64,000 nt of DNA from Gordonia hankookensis (GCF_014673215.1 NZ_JACWMS010000001.1:1-64000), one strand, 5' to 3'; counted from the stretch's first letter, positions 32,714 to 41,554 are shown. The notes: a model not told the origin generated them from the sequence alone. Numbers and translations are program-made.

Positions 32714-32770
32714 CGTCCCCGTGAGCCGGGAGCCGAGGGCCACTCACCTCGGAGGGAGCTCACGGGGACG
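32714..32770. terminator. Bidirectional hairpin between the DUF402 gene and the first secreted-protein gene
   Basis: The outer stem pairs 32714-32726 (CGTCCCCGTGAGC) with 32758-32770, 13 bp perfect. An inner stem pairs CCGAGG (32733-32738) with CCTCGG (32748-32753). It lies between two converging genes and probably stops both. Confidence 0.7.
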
Positions 32771-32811
32771 ATTCCAGACCTTCATGATTCCGGGTCCGGA
32801 CACCTCCCGGG

Positions 32812-33255
32812 TCAGGGATTCGTGATGAGGCAGCCTCCGCCGAGAATGAACGAGGGCAACTGGATACCCGTACCGACCTGGGCTGTGGTCGTCTTCGAGA
32901 CGCCGCCCTGGGTTGCCGTGATCGTGTAGCTGCCCCGTGCCGAGGGCTTCCAGGTGGCGGTCACTGTGCCGGCCTTGGGCTTCTCGTCGATCAGGGTCTG
33001 CGACGATCCGCCGTTGCGCGCCACCGTGATGGTGACGTTGTCTGCGGTTGCCGAGTAGTCGTCCACCGTTGCGGCCACGTCGTAGGAGCAGCCCGTCCCG
33101 TAGCGGTTCATGACCAATCCGTATCCCGACGGGGTGGTGATCTCCACCTTCGCCACCGCGGCGCTCGCCGGCGCCGCCATCACGATGCCGGCCGCGCCGA
33201 CGCTCGCGATCGCTGCCGCCGACCACAGGAACCGCTTCGCATTACTTGCCATCAT
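32812..33255 (-). CDS. Small secreted protein A of a tandem paralogous trio
   Basis: 147 residues with a Sec signal peptide: basic start MMASNAKRF, hydrophobic core, cleavage expected after APASA near residue 32. The mature part is about 115 residues, predicted all-beta: KVEITTPSGYGLVMNRYGTGCSYDV, then SYTITATQGGVSKTTTAQV. It resembles a bacterial immunoglobulin-like domain. Only two cysteines are present, Cys56 in RYGTGC and Cys142 in GGCLITNP near the C-terminus, probably forming a disulfide that ties the ends. GGAGAG precedes the ATG. The family is not one I recognise; function unknown. Confidence 0.85.
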   Translation of the reverse strand: MMASNAKRFLWSAAAIASVGAAGIVMAAPASAAVAKVEITTPSGYGLVMNRYGTGCSYDVAATVDDYSATADNVTITVARNGGSSQTLIDEKPKAGTVTATWKPSARGSYTITATQGGVSKTTTAQVGTGIQLPSFILGGGCLITNP

Positions 33256-33390
33256 GTTCTCTCCGTTGCTGATTCGTGCTGATGCCCCCAACCGATGCAC
33301 GGGGACCCGCCAATCATGCCGTCATTCCCCGCCGAAATCCCGGTTTACGGGAGAGACTCGCCGAGAACGGAAATACCACGGACAGAACGC

Positions 33391-33429
33391 GATCGGGGCG
33401 TTGCGAACCGTGTTCGCAACGCCCCGATC
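33391..33429 (-). terminator. Terminator after secreted protein B
   Basis: Perfect 18-bp stem (33391-33408 with 33412-33429) and a 3-base loop, located 25 bp after the stop of the gene at 33454-33930. It is among the strongest hairpins in the window. It separates genes B and A, so each member of the trio is probably transcribed on its own. Confidence 0.85.
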
Positions 33430-33453
33430 GGTCAGATCGGAATGATCACATCC

Positions 33454-33930
33454 TCAGGGTGCGAGGATGACACAGCCACTGAACGGAAGCTCCACCGAGC
33501 CGGTGTCCGGGATCTCGAATCCCCGGCCGACCTGAACCGTCTTGGTGACCCATGTTGGCTGCTGCGAATCGTTCACGTCGTCGCTCTGACGTGCTCGAAG
33601 TGTGTACTCGCCCGGGGTTTCCGGCGTGAACTCGAACGTCGCTTTGTTACCCGTCGGCGTCTTGTTCTCCATGTTGCTCGCCTTCCCATCCGGGCCGGTC
33701 GCGATGTAAAAGACAGTGCCCTTCGGCAACTTGTTGTTGATGGTCACCGAGACGTCGTACTCACATCCGGTGCCGTAGCGATCCGCAACCGAGCCATAGC
33801 CCGATGGTGTGGTGATCTCCAGATCTGTCACAGCGGCACTGGCAGGCGCGGCCATGACGAGAGCTGCGGCTCCGGCGCCGACGAGGGCGGTGGCGGCTCC
33901 GACGATACGACGACCCTTGGTGAAACCCAT
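33454..33930 (-). CDS. Small secreted protein B of the tandem trio
   Basis: 158 residues. Signal peptide MGFTKGRRIVGAATALVGAG ending in APASA near 32, then VTDLEITTPSGYGSVADRYGTGCEYDV, closely matching protein A in the same register (Cys56 in both). The central beta region GEYTLRARQSDD and second cysteine Cys153 in SGCVILAP repeat the paralogue plan. The ATG at 33930 has AAGGAGAT upstream at good spacing; longer readings of the frame lack this. It is presumably exported to the cell wall or medium. No catalytic motif was seen. Confidence 0.85.
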   Translation of the reverse strand: MGFTKGRRIVGAATALVGAGAAALVMAAPASAAVTDLEITTPSGYGSVADRYGTGCEYDVSVTINNKLPKGTVFYIATGPDGKASNMENKTPTGNKATFEFTPETPGEYTLRARQSDDVNDSQQPTWVTKTVQVGRGFEIPDTGSVELPFSGCVILAP

Positions 33931-34119
33931 GTGGTGATCTCCTTGAAGTTTGTGGATACGGCCGTATCCCAAATATTCACGACCGCTCTCAGGTATTCCA
34001 CAGTTACCGCGTATGGGCAACCTCTACGGTTCGAGATCCCCAATTGGATCCACGGAATTCACGTCACCCCGATGGCAGATCATCAGCGGTTCCGGTCCGG
34101 CCGGTCCCCCCTGATCGAA

Positions 34120-34533
34120 TCAGAGGATGATGCAGGAACTGCCGGTGTAAACAGCCTGCACGACCGTGAGTTCGCCGGTCGTCTTCGTCGAATTCCCTTG
34201 CTTGGCAGTGATCGTGTACTTGCCTGGCAGCAGCGGAATCCAGCTGTAGACCGCCTTGTTGTCCTTCGGCGTGACCGACTGCGAGCCGGGCACCGTGCCG
34301 GTGACCGTGAACTGCACCGGATCCGCGGAGCCGTCGGTCGTCGCGATGACACCGTACCCACATCCCGCGCCGTACCGGTTCTCCCCGACCGATCCGAGCA
34401 GTGCCGAATTGTCGACCTGCAGATCCTCCGTCAGCGCCGCGTTCGCCGGCGCGGCGAGCACTGCTCCCGCTGCCGCGACACTCGCGAACGCTACGGCCGC
34501 CGACACGGCACGGCCTCTCGTGCATACACCCAT
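34120..34533 (-). CDS. Small secreted protein C of the tandem trio
   Basis: 137 residues, the most diverged of the three. Signal peptide MGVCTRGRAVSAAVAFASVA ending APANA near 32, then VGENRYGAGCGYGV with Cys58, a GKYTITAKQGNSTKTTGEL beta stretch matching protein A (SYTITATQGGVSKTTTAQV), and a terminal SSCIIL with Cys134. The spacing between the two cysteines shrinks to 76 residues. About 190 bp separate it from gene B, enough for an independent promoter. Confidence 0.82.
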   Translation of the reverse strand: MGVCTRGRAVSAAVAFASVAAAGAVLAAPANAALTEDLQVDNSALLGSVGENRYGAGCGYGVIATTDGSADPVQFTVTGTVPGSQSVTPKDNKAVYSWIPLLPGKYTITAKQGNSTKTTGELTVVQAVYTGSSCIIL

Positions 34534-34678
34534 GGCTGTTCTCCCTCGACTCAGAGCAGTGACGTAGGTCGCACCTGGCAGGTGCGCGCTTCACGCTAGC
34601 AAAGCTCGACACGCACAGCCGGACGAAGCGGCAAATCTGGCCACGGACGTATCCAGAGTTCGTCCGATCGCGGGACAG

Positions 34679-35872
34679 TCACCCGTCGGCGCGCTCACGC
34701 TTCCACTCGGCGACACGGCGATAGGCGTCGTCGAACCACGGTTCCTTCGCCGCCACATACCTGTCGAGATCGCCGTCCGCCCCGGCCATCGCCGTCTTCT
34801 TGATCTGGGAGTACTCGTCGCGTGCGGCATCGTCGGCGCGTAGCCAGTCACGGAAGTCGATCGCGAACGCGCCGCCCGGCGAGCCGGCGGGGCGCAGGTG
34901 CACGTTGACCGGACGCCCAGGGTCCGCTGAGACGTGAAAGCGCTTCCCCCACAGCCCTTCGTCGACCGATCCCGTCGCCGGGTCCGGCTTGGGACGGTCG
35001 CCGTCGATACCGGGGATGCGCGGAAACCCGCCGTCGGCAAGCACGTCGACGAGCGCATCGGCCACGCCGAGGTCGGCAACGGTGATCTGGACGTCGATCG
35101 TCGGTTTCGCGACCAGGCCCGGGACCGCGGTGGAGCCGATGTGGTCGATGGCCGTGGCCTTGTCTCCGACCACCGCCCACAATCGGTTCACGATCCGGGC
35201 ACCGTTGGCCGCCCACGCCGGGTCCGGATCGGCCAGCGTGACCGGACCCCGCACCCCGGTTCGGGACCGGACATTCTGATCGAAGGGCACCAGACGGCCG
35301 TCCCACAGCGCCGCGGCCGCCGCCGCGAGATCCTCCGGTGTTCCCGAGTTGTCGAGCCACACATCGGCCACCGCACGCCGTTGCTCATCGGTGGCCTGCG
35401 CCCCGATCCGGGCGCGGGCGTCGGCCTCCGGCATCCCACGTGCCGTGGTCAATCGTGCAATCCGCACCTCGGCGTCCGCATGCACGATCACGACCAGGTG
35501 GAAGAACGGGGCCATGTTCCCCTCGACCAACAGAGGAATGTCCTGCACGACGATCGCGTCGTCCGGAGCGGCGTCGAGGAGCTCCTGAGTGCGCTTGCCG
35601 ACCAGCGGATGCGTGATCGAGTTGAGCTTGGTGCGCTGCTCATCGTCGACGAATGCCTTGGCCGCGAGCGCCGCCCGATCGAGGGTGCCGTCGCCGGCGA
35701 GGATGTCCTCGCCGAATGCCTCCACCAGCGCCGCCAATCCGGGCGTCCCGGGCTCGACCACCTCACGCGCGATCTTGTCGGCGTCGATGTGGTACCCGCC
35801 TCGTTCGATGAAGGTCTTCGCCACCGTCGATTTCCCGGCACCGATGCCGCCGGACAGCCCGAGTCTGATCAC
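34679..35872 (-). CDS. coaE: Dephospho-CoA kinase fused to a GrpB/UPF0157 domain
   Basis: 397 residues. Residues 1-200 are CoaE, the last step of coenzyme A synthesis: P-loop GGIGAGKST (8-16), HIDADKIAREVV, and the QDIPLLVEG lid region. Residues about 205-390 are a GrpB-family (UPF0157) nucleotidyltransferase-like domain with DHIGSTAVPGLVAKPTIDVQI and DFRDWLRAD. The same fusion is found in mycobacteria (Rv1631, 407 aa), where the second domain's role is unsettled. It lies downstream of the AztD-like gene with a 52-bp gap. Confidence 0.95.
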   Translation of the reverse strand: MIRLGLSGGIGAGKSTVAKTFIERGGYHIDADKIAREVVEPGTPGLAALVEAFGEDILAGDGTLDRAALAAKAFVDDEQRTKLNSITHPLVGKRTQELLDAAPDDAIVVQDIPLLVEGNMAPFFHLVVIVHADAEVRIARLTTARGMPEADARARIGAQATDEQRRAVADVWLDNSGTPEDLAAAAAALWDGRLVPFDQNVRSRTGVRGPVTLADPDPAWAANGARIVNRLWAVVGDKATAIDHIGSTAVPGLVAKPTIDVQITVADLGVADALVDVLADGGFPRIPGIDGDRPKPDPATGSVDEGLWGKRFHVSADPGRPVNVHLRPAGSPGGAFAIDFRDWLRADDAARDEYSQIKKTAMAGADGDLDRYVAAKEPWFDDAYRRVAEWKRERADG

Positions 35873-35924
35873 CCGACCAGTCTCGCAAAACCGTCCGACG
35901 CCGGTTGCGTCGGGCAGTGCTCGG

Positions 35925-37163
35925 TCAGCCGGTGACCCCGGTGAGTTCGATCGTCGCTCGAGGAAGTTCCACCTGCGTCTGCTTCTCCCCGGTCGCGAGA
36001 TCGACGGCGATCAGTGCCTTGGCAGTCGGATCCGCTACGAAGGCGGTGCCGTCCTGGACGTGCACATTCGGCATCGCCGCCTGCCACTCGTCGGGCTCGG
36101 TCCACCCACGGATGACGTCGATCCTCCGCGTCTCGGTGCCGGTGACCGGGTCGTACACGTGAAGCGCGCCGTCGGTGCCGAGGATCACCGCCGAACCGTT
36201 CGGACCACGCTCGATGGACCGGAAGCTGTAACTCGCCGGGAACGGCACGACGCGCATCTGGCCGGTTCTCGTGTCGGTGAGCGTGAATCGGTTCGGGCGC
36301 TCGAGTTCGGCGTTCGCATCGGTCTTGTAGTCGCCGAGGACGACGGACGACTCGTCGGAGCCCGCCTGATTTCCGATACGGCCGTAGGTGTCCGGGCTCG
36401 GGACCTTCTGGATCTCGTTGCCGCGCACGATCAGCATGCCGTCCTCGCATCCGAACGTGAGCGCTCCATGGCCGGCCGCGGCCTCACCGTGGACACCGGG
36501 ACACTGATCGTTACGAGCGATCTCCGTGCGATCCTTGTCCAGGATGACGATGCCCGTTCGGGTCTGCTCGTCGCCCGACGTCACCACCAATGAGCCGTCG
36601 CCGCGCGCGACGGCGACACCGTGATGGGGCTCCGGAACTGTGTACTCGGAAGATTTCGCATTGCCCCGCAACAGCTCTGCCGGTTCGACGATGTCGACCC
36701 CGCCGGTGCCGTCACTGAACAACGTGATCCGGGAGTCGTGCGGCACCACATGGCCCGCCTCCTCCCCACCGAATCGCATGTCCGTCATCGTCGGTGGCGC
36801 TGTGTAGTGATGTCCGTGATCGCCGTGCTGCCGCGTCCAGGTGCCCATGTCCAGAACTCGGAATCCACCTGTCTCCGAGACGAACACGTGGCGACCGTTG
36901 TCGGCGTCGTGGAGACGGATGAATCCGTCGGCCGGTATGTCGGCCACCTGCCGCAGCGATTGCGCGTCGAGGATCAGGATGCCGCCGTCGTAGCTCAGCG
37001 CCAATCTCGGTGTCGCGGTCTGCTGTTCGACCGGCGCCGAACTCACCTGCGCACTGCTGGTGGAGTGCGATTCCTCCGTATCGGCACCGCAGGCGGTGAA
37101 AGCGCATGACGATGCGACGACCACCGCGACGACCTGTGTCAGTTTTGTCCGTTGTGATTGCAC
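35925..37163 (-). CDS. AztD-like zinc-binding beta-propeller lipoprotein
   Basis: 412 residues. The lipoprotein signal ends at FTAC (Cys25), followed by a Ser-rich linker and a repeat-built domain (GGILILDAQSLRQVADIP, HVFVSETGGFRVLD, DGALHVYDPVTGTE) typical of a beta-propeller. A histidine cluster HxxHxHH lies at 113-119 in the segment HGDHGHHYTAPP. This architecture matches AztD, a zinc chaperone that hands zinc to the AztC binding protein of a zinc ABC transporter. No aztABC genes are nearby, so this is an orphan. A Zur-like palindrome is 22 bp upstream of the GTG start. No ribosome site is seen. Confidence 0.75.
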   Translation of the reverse strand: MQSQRTKLTQVVAVVVASSCAFTACGADTEESHSTSSAQVSSAPVEQQTATPRLALSYDGGILILDAQSLRQVADIPADGFIRLHDADNGRHVFVSETGGFRVLDMGTWTRQHGDHGHHYTAPPTMTDMRFGGEEAGHVVPHDSRITLFSDGTGGVDIVEPAELLRGNAKSSEYTVPEPHHGVAVARGDGSLVVTSGDEQTRTGIVILDKDRTEIARNDQCPGVHGEAAAGHGALTFGCEDGMLIVRGNEIQKVPSPDTYGRIGNQAGSDESSVVLGDYKTDANAELERPNRFTLTDTRTGQMRVVPFPASYSFRSIERGPNGSAVILGTDGALHVYDPVTGTETRRIDVIRGWTEPDEWQAAMPNVHVQDGTAFVADPTAKALIAVDLATGEKQTQVELPRATIELTGVTG

Positions 37164-37184
37164 GCGGGACAGTCAACTTCTTGA

Positions 37185-37199
37185 TGAAAATTATTGTCA
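37185..37199 (-). promoter_or_regulatory. Zur-like operator upstream of the AztD-like gene
   Basis: The plus strand reads TGAAAATTATTGTCA, a near palindrome close to the actinobacterial Zur box (TGAAAATxATTTTCA class). It is in a short AT-rich patch 22-36 bases before the GTG start, overlapping the expected promoter. With zinc bound, Zur would repress; zinc starvation would open the gene, which fits a zinc-scavenging lipoprotein. Confidence 0.65.
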
Positions 37200-37242
37200 A
37201 CAACTTATGGTTGCGTGCACTCCGAGAACCGACCCGGAGATG

Positions 37243-37281
37243 ACAAAGCTCCCCGGCTCGAAACGAGCCGGGGAGCTTTGT
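37243..37281 (-). terminator. Terminator after rpsA
   Basis: Perfect 18-bp stem (37243-37260 with 37264-37281) and an AAA loop on the plus strand. It lies 20 bp past the rpsA stop. The outer bases ACAAAG/CTTTGT give a short T-rich tail on the minus strand. It also insulates the Zur-controlled gene from rpsA read-through. Confidence 0.9.
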
Positions 37282-37301
37282 GTGGAACTACGAACCGCGA
37301 A

Positions 37302-38765
37302 TCAGGCGTTACCCGAAAGCTTCTCGCGCAGTGCGGCGAGCTGCTCGTCGCTGGCCAGCGAGCCACCGGTCGAAGCCGGAGCGTTGCTGGAGCTCGAGCG
37401 ACCCTCCGATGCCGACGAGTAGTCCGACGGGGCCTTCTCGGCCTCGGCTGCGGCAGCAGCGAACTTCTCGATCTGGGCGGTGTGCATCTTGTGGCGACGC
37501 TCGGCCTCGGCGTACCGGGCCTCCCATGCCTCACGCTGCTTCTCGAAGCCCTCGAGCCATTCGTTGGTCTCGGCGTCGAAGCCCTCCGGGAAGATGTAGT
37601 TGCCCTGCTCGTCGTAGCTGTCGGCCATGCCGTACTTCGAGGGGTCGAACTCCTCGGTGTAGTCCTCGTTGGCCTGCTTCAGCGACAGCGAGATCCGGCG
37701 ACGCTCGAGGTCGATGTCGATGACCTTGACCATCGCGTCGTCGCCGACGGCGACAACCTGATCCGGCACCTCGACGTGGCGCTCGGCCAGCTCGGAGATG
37801 TGGACCAGACCCTCGATGCCCTCGTCGACGCGAACGAACGCACCGAACGGAACCAGCTTGGTGACCTTGCCCGGCACGATCTGACCGATCGCATGGGTGC
37901 GGGCGAACTGACGCCACGGGTCTTCCTGGGTCGCCTTGAGCGACAGCGATACGCGCTCGCGGTCCAGATCGACGTCGAGGACCTCGACGGTGACCTCGTC
38001 GCCCACCGCGACGACCTCGGACGGGTGATCGATGTGCTTCCAGGACAGCTCGGAGACGTGCACCAGGCCGTCGACGCCGCCGAGATCGACGAAGGCGCCG
38101 AAGTTGACGATCGAGGACACGACGCCCTTGCGGACCTGGCCCTTCTGCAGCTGGTGCAAGAACTCGCTGCGAACCTCGGACTGGGTCTGCTCCAGCCAGG
38201 CGCGGCGCGACAGCACCACGTTGTTGCGGTTCTTGTCGAGCTCGATGATCTTGGCCTCGATCTCCTTGCCGATGTACGGCTGGAGGTCGCGGACGCGACG
38301 CATCTCCACCAGCGACGCCGGGAGGAAGCCACGCAGACCGATGTCCAGGATCAGGCCGCCCTTGACGACCTCGATGACGGTGCCCTTGACGGCCTCGTCC
38401 TTTTCCTTGAGCTCCTCGATGGTGCCCCAGGCGCGCTCGTACTGGGCGCGCTTCTTGGACAGGATCAGGCGGCCTTCTTTGTCCTCCTTGGTGAGGACCA
38501 GTGCCTCGACCTCGTCACCGACGTTGACGACCTCATTGGGGTCGACGTCGTGCTTGATCGAGAGTTCACGGGAAGGGATGACGCCTTCGGTCTTGTAACC
38601 GATGTCGAGCAGAACCTCGTCACGATCGACCTTGACGATGGTGCCCTCGACGATGTCGCCATCGTTGAAGTACTTGATCGTGGAGTCGATGGCGGCGAGA
38701 AAATCCTCGGCCGAGCCGATGTCATTGACGGCTACTTGCGGCGAGGTGATCGTGGGGGACGACAT
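37302..38765 (-). CDS. rpsA: 30S ribosomal protein S1
   Basis: 487 residues with four S1 RNA-binding repeats at roughly 35-105, 122-190, 208-278 and 294-364 (for example GTIVKVDRDEVLLDIGYKTEGVIP and GVVSSIVNFGAFVDLGGVDGLVHVSELSW). A long C-terminal tail follows, ending SDEQLAALREKLSGNA, as in mycobacterial S1, where this end was proposed to bind pyrazinoic acid. The ATG at 38765 begins MSSPTITSPQVAVND; longer frames are spurious. It follows polA-side genes in the same order as Rv1630-Rv1629. Confidence 0.97.
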   Translation of the reverse strand: MSSPTITSPQVAVNDIGSAEDFLAAIDSTIKYFNDGDIVEGTIVKVDRDEVLLDIGYKTEGVIPSRELSIKHDVDPNEVVNVGDEVEALVLTKEDKEGRLILSKKRAQYERAWGTIEELKEKDEAVKGTVIEVVKGGLILDIGLRGFLPASLVEMRRVRDLQPYIGKEIEAKIIELDKNRNNVVLSRRAWLEQTQSEVRSEFLHQLQKGQVRKGVVSSIVNFGAFVDLGGVDGLVHVSELSWKHIDHPSEVVAVGDEVTVEVLDVDLDRERVSLSLKATQEDPWRQFARTHAIGQIVPGKVTKLVPFGAFVRVDEGIEGLVHISELAERHVEVPDQVVAVGDDAMVKVIDIDLERRRISLSLKQANEDYTEEFDPSKYGMADSYDEQGNYIFPEGFDAETNEWLEGFEKQREAWEARYAEAERRHKMHTAQIEKFAAAAAEAEKAPSDYSSASEGRSSSSNAPASTGGSLASDEQLAALREKLSGNA

Positions 38766-38972
38766 ATGTTGAGTTGCTCCGGACAGGTGTGTAGTAGGTA
38801 CAGTTTTTTCGAGTCTGTGGAACGGCATGGACCGCCTCCGTGCGATTCGACCGACGAGCAGTCGTCCACCGGATTGGCATGCTGAACCGCGCGTTATCGA
38901 GCACACGCGCGTGAGCAAGCGTACTCCAGGGCCGCTGTACTGGGCAAATACGTGCCACAAGGAGGTCGACGC

Positions 38973-39563
38973 GTGGTCCATTCACTCGAGTTGCTCCTCG
39001 ACGAAGTCTCTGACCAGTACATACGTGACGAATGGCACACGCTGGACAGCGCAGGCCTGCCCAATCAGAGCACCATCCGATCCGGCACCAACCGCCCGCA
39101 CGTGACGCTCGCAGCCGCGAAGCACATCGCCGGGTCGGCCGACGCGGCACTGACCCCGGTGAGTCTGCGACTGCCGTTCACCGCCACGATCGGGGCGCCG
39201 ATCCTGTTCGCCCAGGGTTCCCGGGTCACGCTGGCACGGCTCGTCGTCCCGTCGACCGAACTGCTGTCGATCCACGCCCAGACGATCCGGTTGGTCGCCG
39301 ATCACCTGGTTGCCGATCACCCGAGCGGCAGTCATCCAGGCGACAGTCATCCCGGCGAGACGGGGCCTGCGATGATGCCGCACAGCACACCCGGCCGCTG
39401 GACACCACACGTCACGCTCGCCCGCCGGCTGGACCCGGAACAACTCACCCGCGCGCTCGGCGCCCTCGACACCCGAGCCACCGTCGACGGCTCGTTCGTG
39501 GGGCTACGGCATTGGGATGGTGACGCGAAGACCGAGCACGTGCTGGGTGGACGCGCCTGCTGA
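38973..39563 (+). CDS. 2H-superfamily phosphoesterase (2'-5' RNA ligase-like)
   Basis: 196 residues. Two HxT motifs define the 2H fold: PHVTLA at 42-47 and PHVTLA again near 144-149, about 100 residues apart. Members hydrolyse or form 2',5' or cyclic phosphodiester bonds in RNA or nucleotides; the substrate here is unknown. Between them is a loop rich in His, Asp, Pro and Ser (ADHPSGSHPGDSHPGETG) that looks like expanded repeats. The GTG at 38973 is chosen because AAGGAGGT lies 6 bases before it. It is divergent from rpsA. Confidence 0.85.
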   Translation: MVHSLELLLDEVSDQYIRDEWHTLDSAGLPNQSTIRSGTNRPHVTLAAAKHIAGSADAALTPVSLRLPFTATIGAPILFAQGSRVTLARLVVPSTELLSIHAQTIRLVADHLVADHPSGSHPGDSHPGETGPAMMPHSTPGRWTPHVTLARRLDPEQLTRALGALDTRATVDGSFVGLRHWDGDAKTEHVLGGRAC

Positions 39564-39626
39564 GCAACCAATGACCAGCGAGATCAGTGCTGGCCCTTCT
39601 CGGCGGCACCGGAGCATCATTGATGC

Positions 39627-40709
39627 ATGACCACGTCAGCGGGCAACGTCAGCGCGGATGAGTTCGCGGAACGTCTCTTCTCCTCGGCCCTCGCGACCGC
39701 AGAGACGATGAGCGTCTACCTGGGCGACCGGCTGGGTTGGTACTCCACTCTCGTCGAGCGCGGGCCGCTGACCGCCGACGAACTGGCCGAACACAGCGGA
39801 ACCAACGCCCGCTACGCGCAGGAGTGGCTGGAGATGCAGGCCGCATACGGCATCCTCGACGCCGACCTGACCGCCGATCCCGTCCGGTTCTCGATCTCCC
39901 CCGGGGTGGCCGAGGTCCTCACCGACAGGTCCAGCCTCTCGTTCCTGGGGACCGTGCCCCAGATGTTCGCGGCGTCGTTCAGTCATCTGCCCGAACTGCT
40001 CGAGGCCTATCGCACCGGAGGCGGCGTCAGCTGGGAACGGCTTGGCGTGGACGCCCGCGAATCCCAGGCCGGGATGAACCGACCGTGGTTCGACCGACAA
40101 CTGGCTCCCGCACTGGCCGGGGTCGGGCATCTGCACGGCAGACTGTCGCGGCCCGGCGCCCGGATCGCCGACATCGGGTTCGGGGGCGGACACTCCACCG
40201 TCGCGCTGGCGAATGCCTACCCCGAGGCGACGTTGGTCGGGCTCGACATCGACGCCGAATCGGTGGCGATGGCCCGGCGCACTGCTGCCGATGCGGGTGT
40301 CTCCGATCGCGTGGAGTTCGTGCTCGCCGACGGCGCGGACACGTCCGCCCGTGGCCCGTTCGATGTCGCGTTTGCCTTCGAGTGTCTGCACGACATGCCG
40401 CGTCCCGTCGACGTGCTCTCGGCCGCACGTGCCTCGCTCGCGCCCGGCGGCTCGATGGTCGTCATGGACGAAGCGGTGTCGGATGAGTTCGCCGGGCCCG
40501 CAGACGATCTGGACAAGATCATGTACGGGTTCTCGTTGTTCGTGTGCCTACCCGATTCGATGAGTTCGCCACCTTCGGCCGCGACGGGGACGGTGATGCG
40601 CCCGTCGACGCTCACGTCGTACGCACACCAGGCAGGCTTCACCCGGGTGGACACCCTCCCGATCGAGGACTTCAGTTTCTTCAGGTTCTACGAACTCGTG
40701 ACAGACTGA
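39627..40709 (+). CDS. SAM-dependent methyltransferase with N-terminal winged helix
   Basis: 360 residues. The N-terminal 20-110 part is a winged-helix dimerisation domain (GPLTADELAEHSGTNARYAQEWLEMQAAYGIL). The C-terminal class I Rossmann domain has motif I IADIGFGGGHSTVALA near 175, motif II VGLDIDAES and a late FECLHDMPRPVDVLSAARASL block. The overall plan matches small-molecule O-methyltransferases of secondary metabolism and related actinobacterial proteins. The substrate is not predictable. It is followed after 5 bp by a second methyltransferase, so the two probably form an operon. Confidence 0.85.
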   Translation: MTTSAGNVSADEFAERLFSSALATAETMSVYLGDRLGWYSTLVERGPLTADELAEHSGTNARYAQEWLEMQAAYGILDADLTADPVRFSISPGVAEVLTDRSSLSFLGTVPQMFAASFSHLPELLEAYRTGGGVSWERLGVDARESQAGMNRPWFDRQLAPALAGVGHLHGRLSRPGARIADIGFGGGHSTVALANAYPEATLVGLDIDAESVAMARRTAADAGVSDRVEFVLADGADTSARGPFDVAFAFECLHDMPRPVDVLSAARASLAPGGSMVVMDEAVSDEFAGPADDLDKIMYGFSLFVCLPDSMSSPPSAATGTVMRPSTLTSYAHQAGFTRVDTLPIEDFSFFRFYELVTD

Positions 40710-40714
40710 GGCCG

Positions 40715-41554
40715 ATGATCGAGGACGACACCACACAGGAAGCTTCTGTGCGGCCGCCACGGCTGCTGACCGGCGTCGATTCGGCGACGAGCGACCGCGC
40801 GAATCGGTGGTGGTGGGATCACGACGCGCAGAACTATCACGACGAACACGGCGAGTTCCTCGGCACCTATGCCGCCGGCGGCGACTTCATCTGGTGTCCG
40901 GAGGGTTTGCGCGAGGCCGACATCGGACTGCTCGGTGACGTGGTGGGCCGCGATGTCCTGGAGGTCGGGTGCGGGTCGGCGCCCTGTGCGCGATGGCTGG
41001 CGGGTCAGGGTGCCCGCGCCGTCGGGGTCGATCTGTCGCGACGCATGCTCGGCATCGGTCTGGCCGCGATGGCCGCCGACGGCATGCACGTCCCGCTCGT
41101 CCAGGCGACGGCCGAGTCACTGCCCTTCGCCGACGGATCATTCGACGTCGCGTGTTCGGCGTTCGGTGCCGTTCCGTTCGTGGCGGATTCGGCCGGGGTG
41201 ATGGCCGAGGTCGCCCGCGTCCTGCGGCCCGGCGGGCGATGGGTGTTCGCCGTCAATCACCCGATGCGCTGGATGTTCCTCGACGATCCGGGGCCGGAAG
41301 GGCTCGTCGTGCGCATCCCGTATTTCGACCGCACGCCGTACACCGAGGCCGACGACACCGGGGCGATCACCTACGTGGAACACCACCGGACCGTCGGCGA
41401 CCGGGTACGCGAGATCCGCTCCGCCGGTCTGCTTCTCGACGACATCGTGGAACCGGAATGGCCTGAGGGATTCGACAAGGAATGGGGCCAGTGGAGCCCG
41501 TTCCGTGGTCAGTACTTCCCGGGAACCGCGATCTTCTGTTGTCGTAAGCCGTAG
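40715..41554 (+). CDS. Class I SAM-dependent methyltransferase
   Basis: 279 residues. It has NRWWWDHDAQNYHDEHGEFLG near the start, SAM motif I VLEVGCGSAPCARWLAGQGA, VGVDLSRRML and the UbiE-like block LPFADGSFDVACSAFGAVPFVAD, followed by VARVLRPGGRWVF. The N-terminal motif with tryptophans is common in a conserved Mycobacteriales family of unknown substrate. It starts 5 bp after the preceding methyltransferase and ends before a strong hairpin. Confidence 0.88.
   Translation: MIEDDTTQEASVRPPRLLTGVDSATSDRANRWWWDHDAQNYHDEHGEFLGTYAAGGDFIWCPEGLREADIGLLGDVVGRDVLEVGCGSAPCARWLAGQGARAVGVDLSRRMLGIGLAAMAADGMHVPLVQATAESLPFADGSFDVACSAFGAVPFVADSAGVMAEVARVLRPGGRWVFAVNHPMRWMFLDDPGPEGLVVRIPYFDRTPYTEADDTGAITYVEHHRTVGDRVREIRSAGLLLDDIVEPEWPEGFDKEWGQWSPFRGQYFPGTAIFCCRKP

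Noticed and set aside
33295..34599. 434-residue plus-strand frame
   Set aside because: It is opposite two secreted-protein genes with signal peptides and ribosome sites, and crosses an 18-bp terminator.
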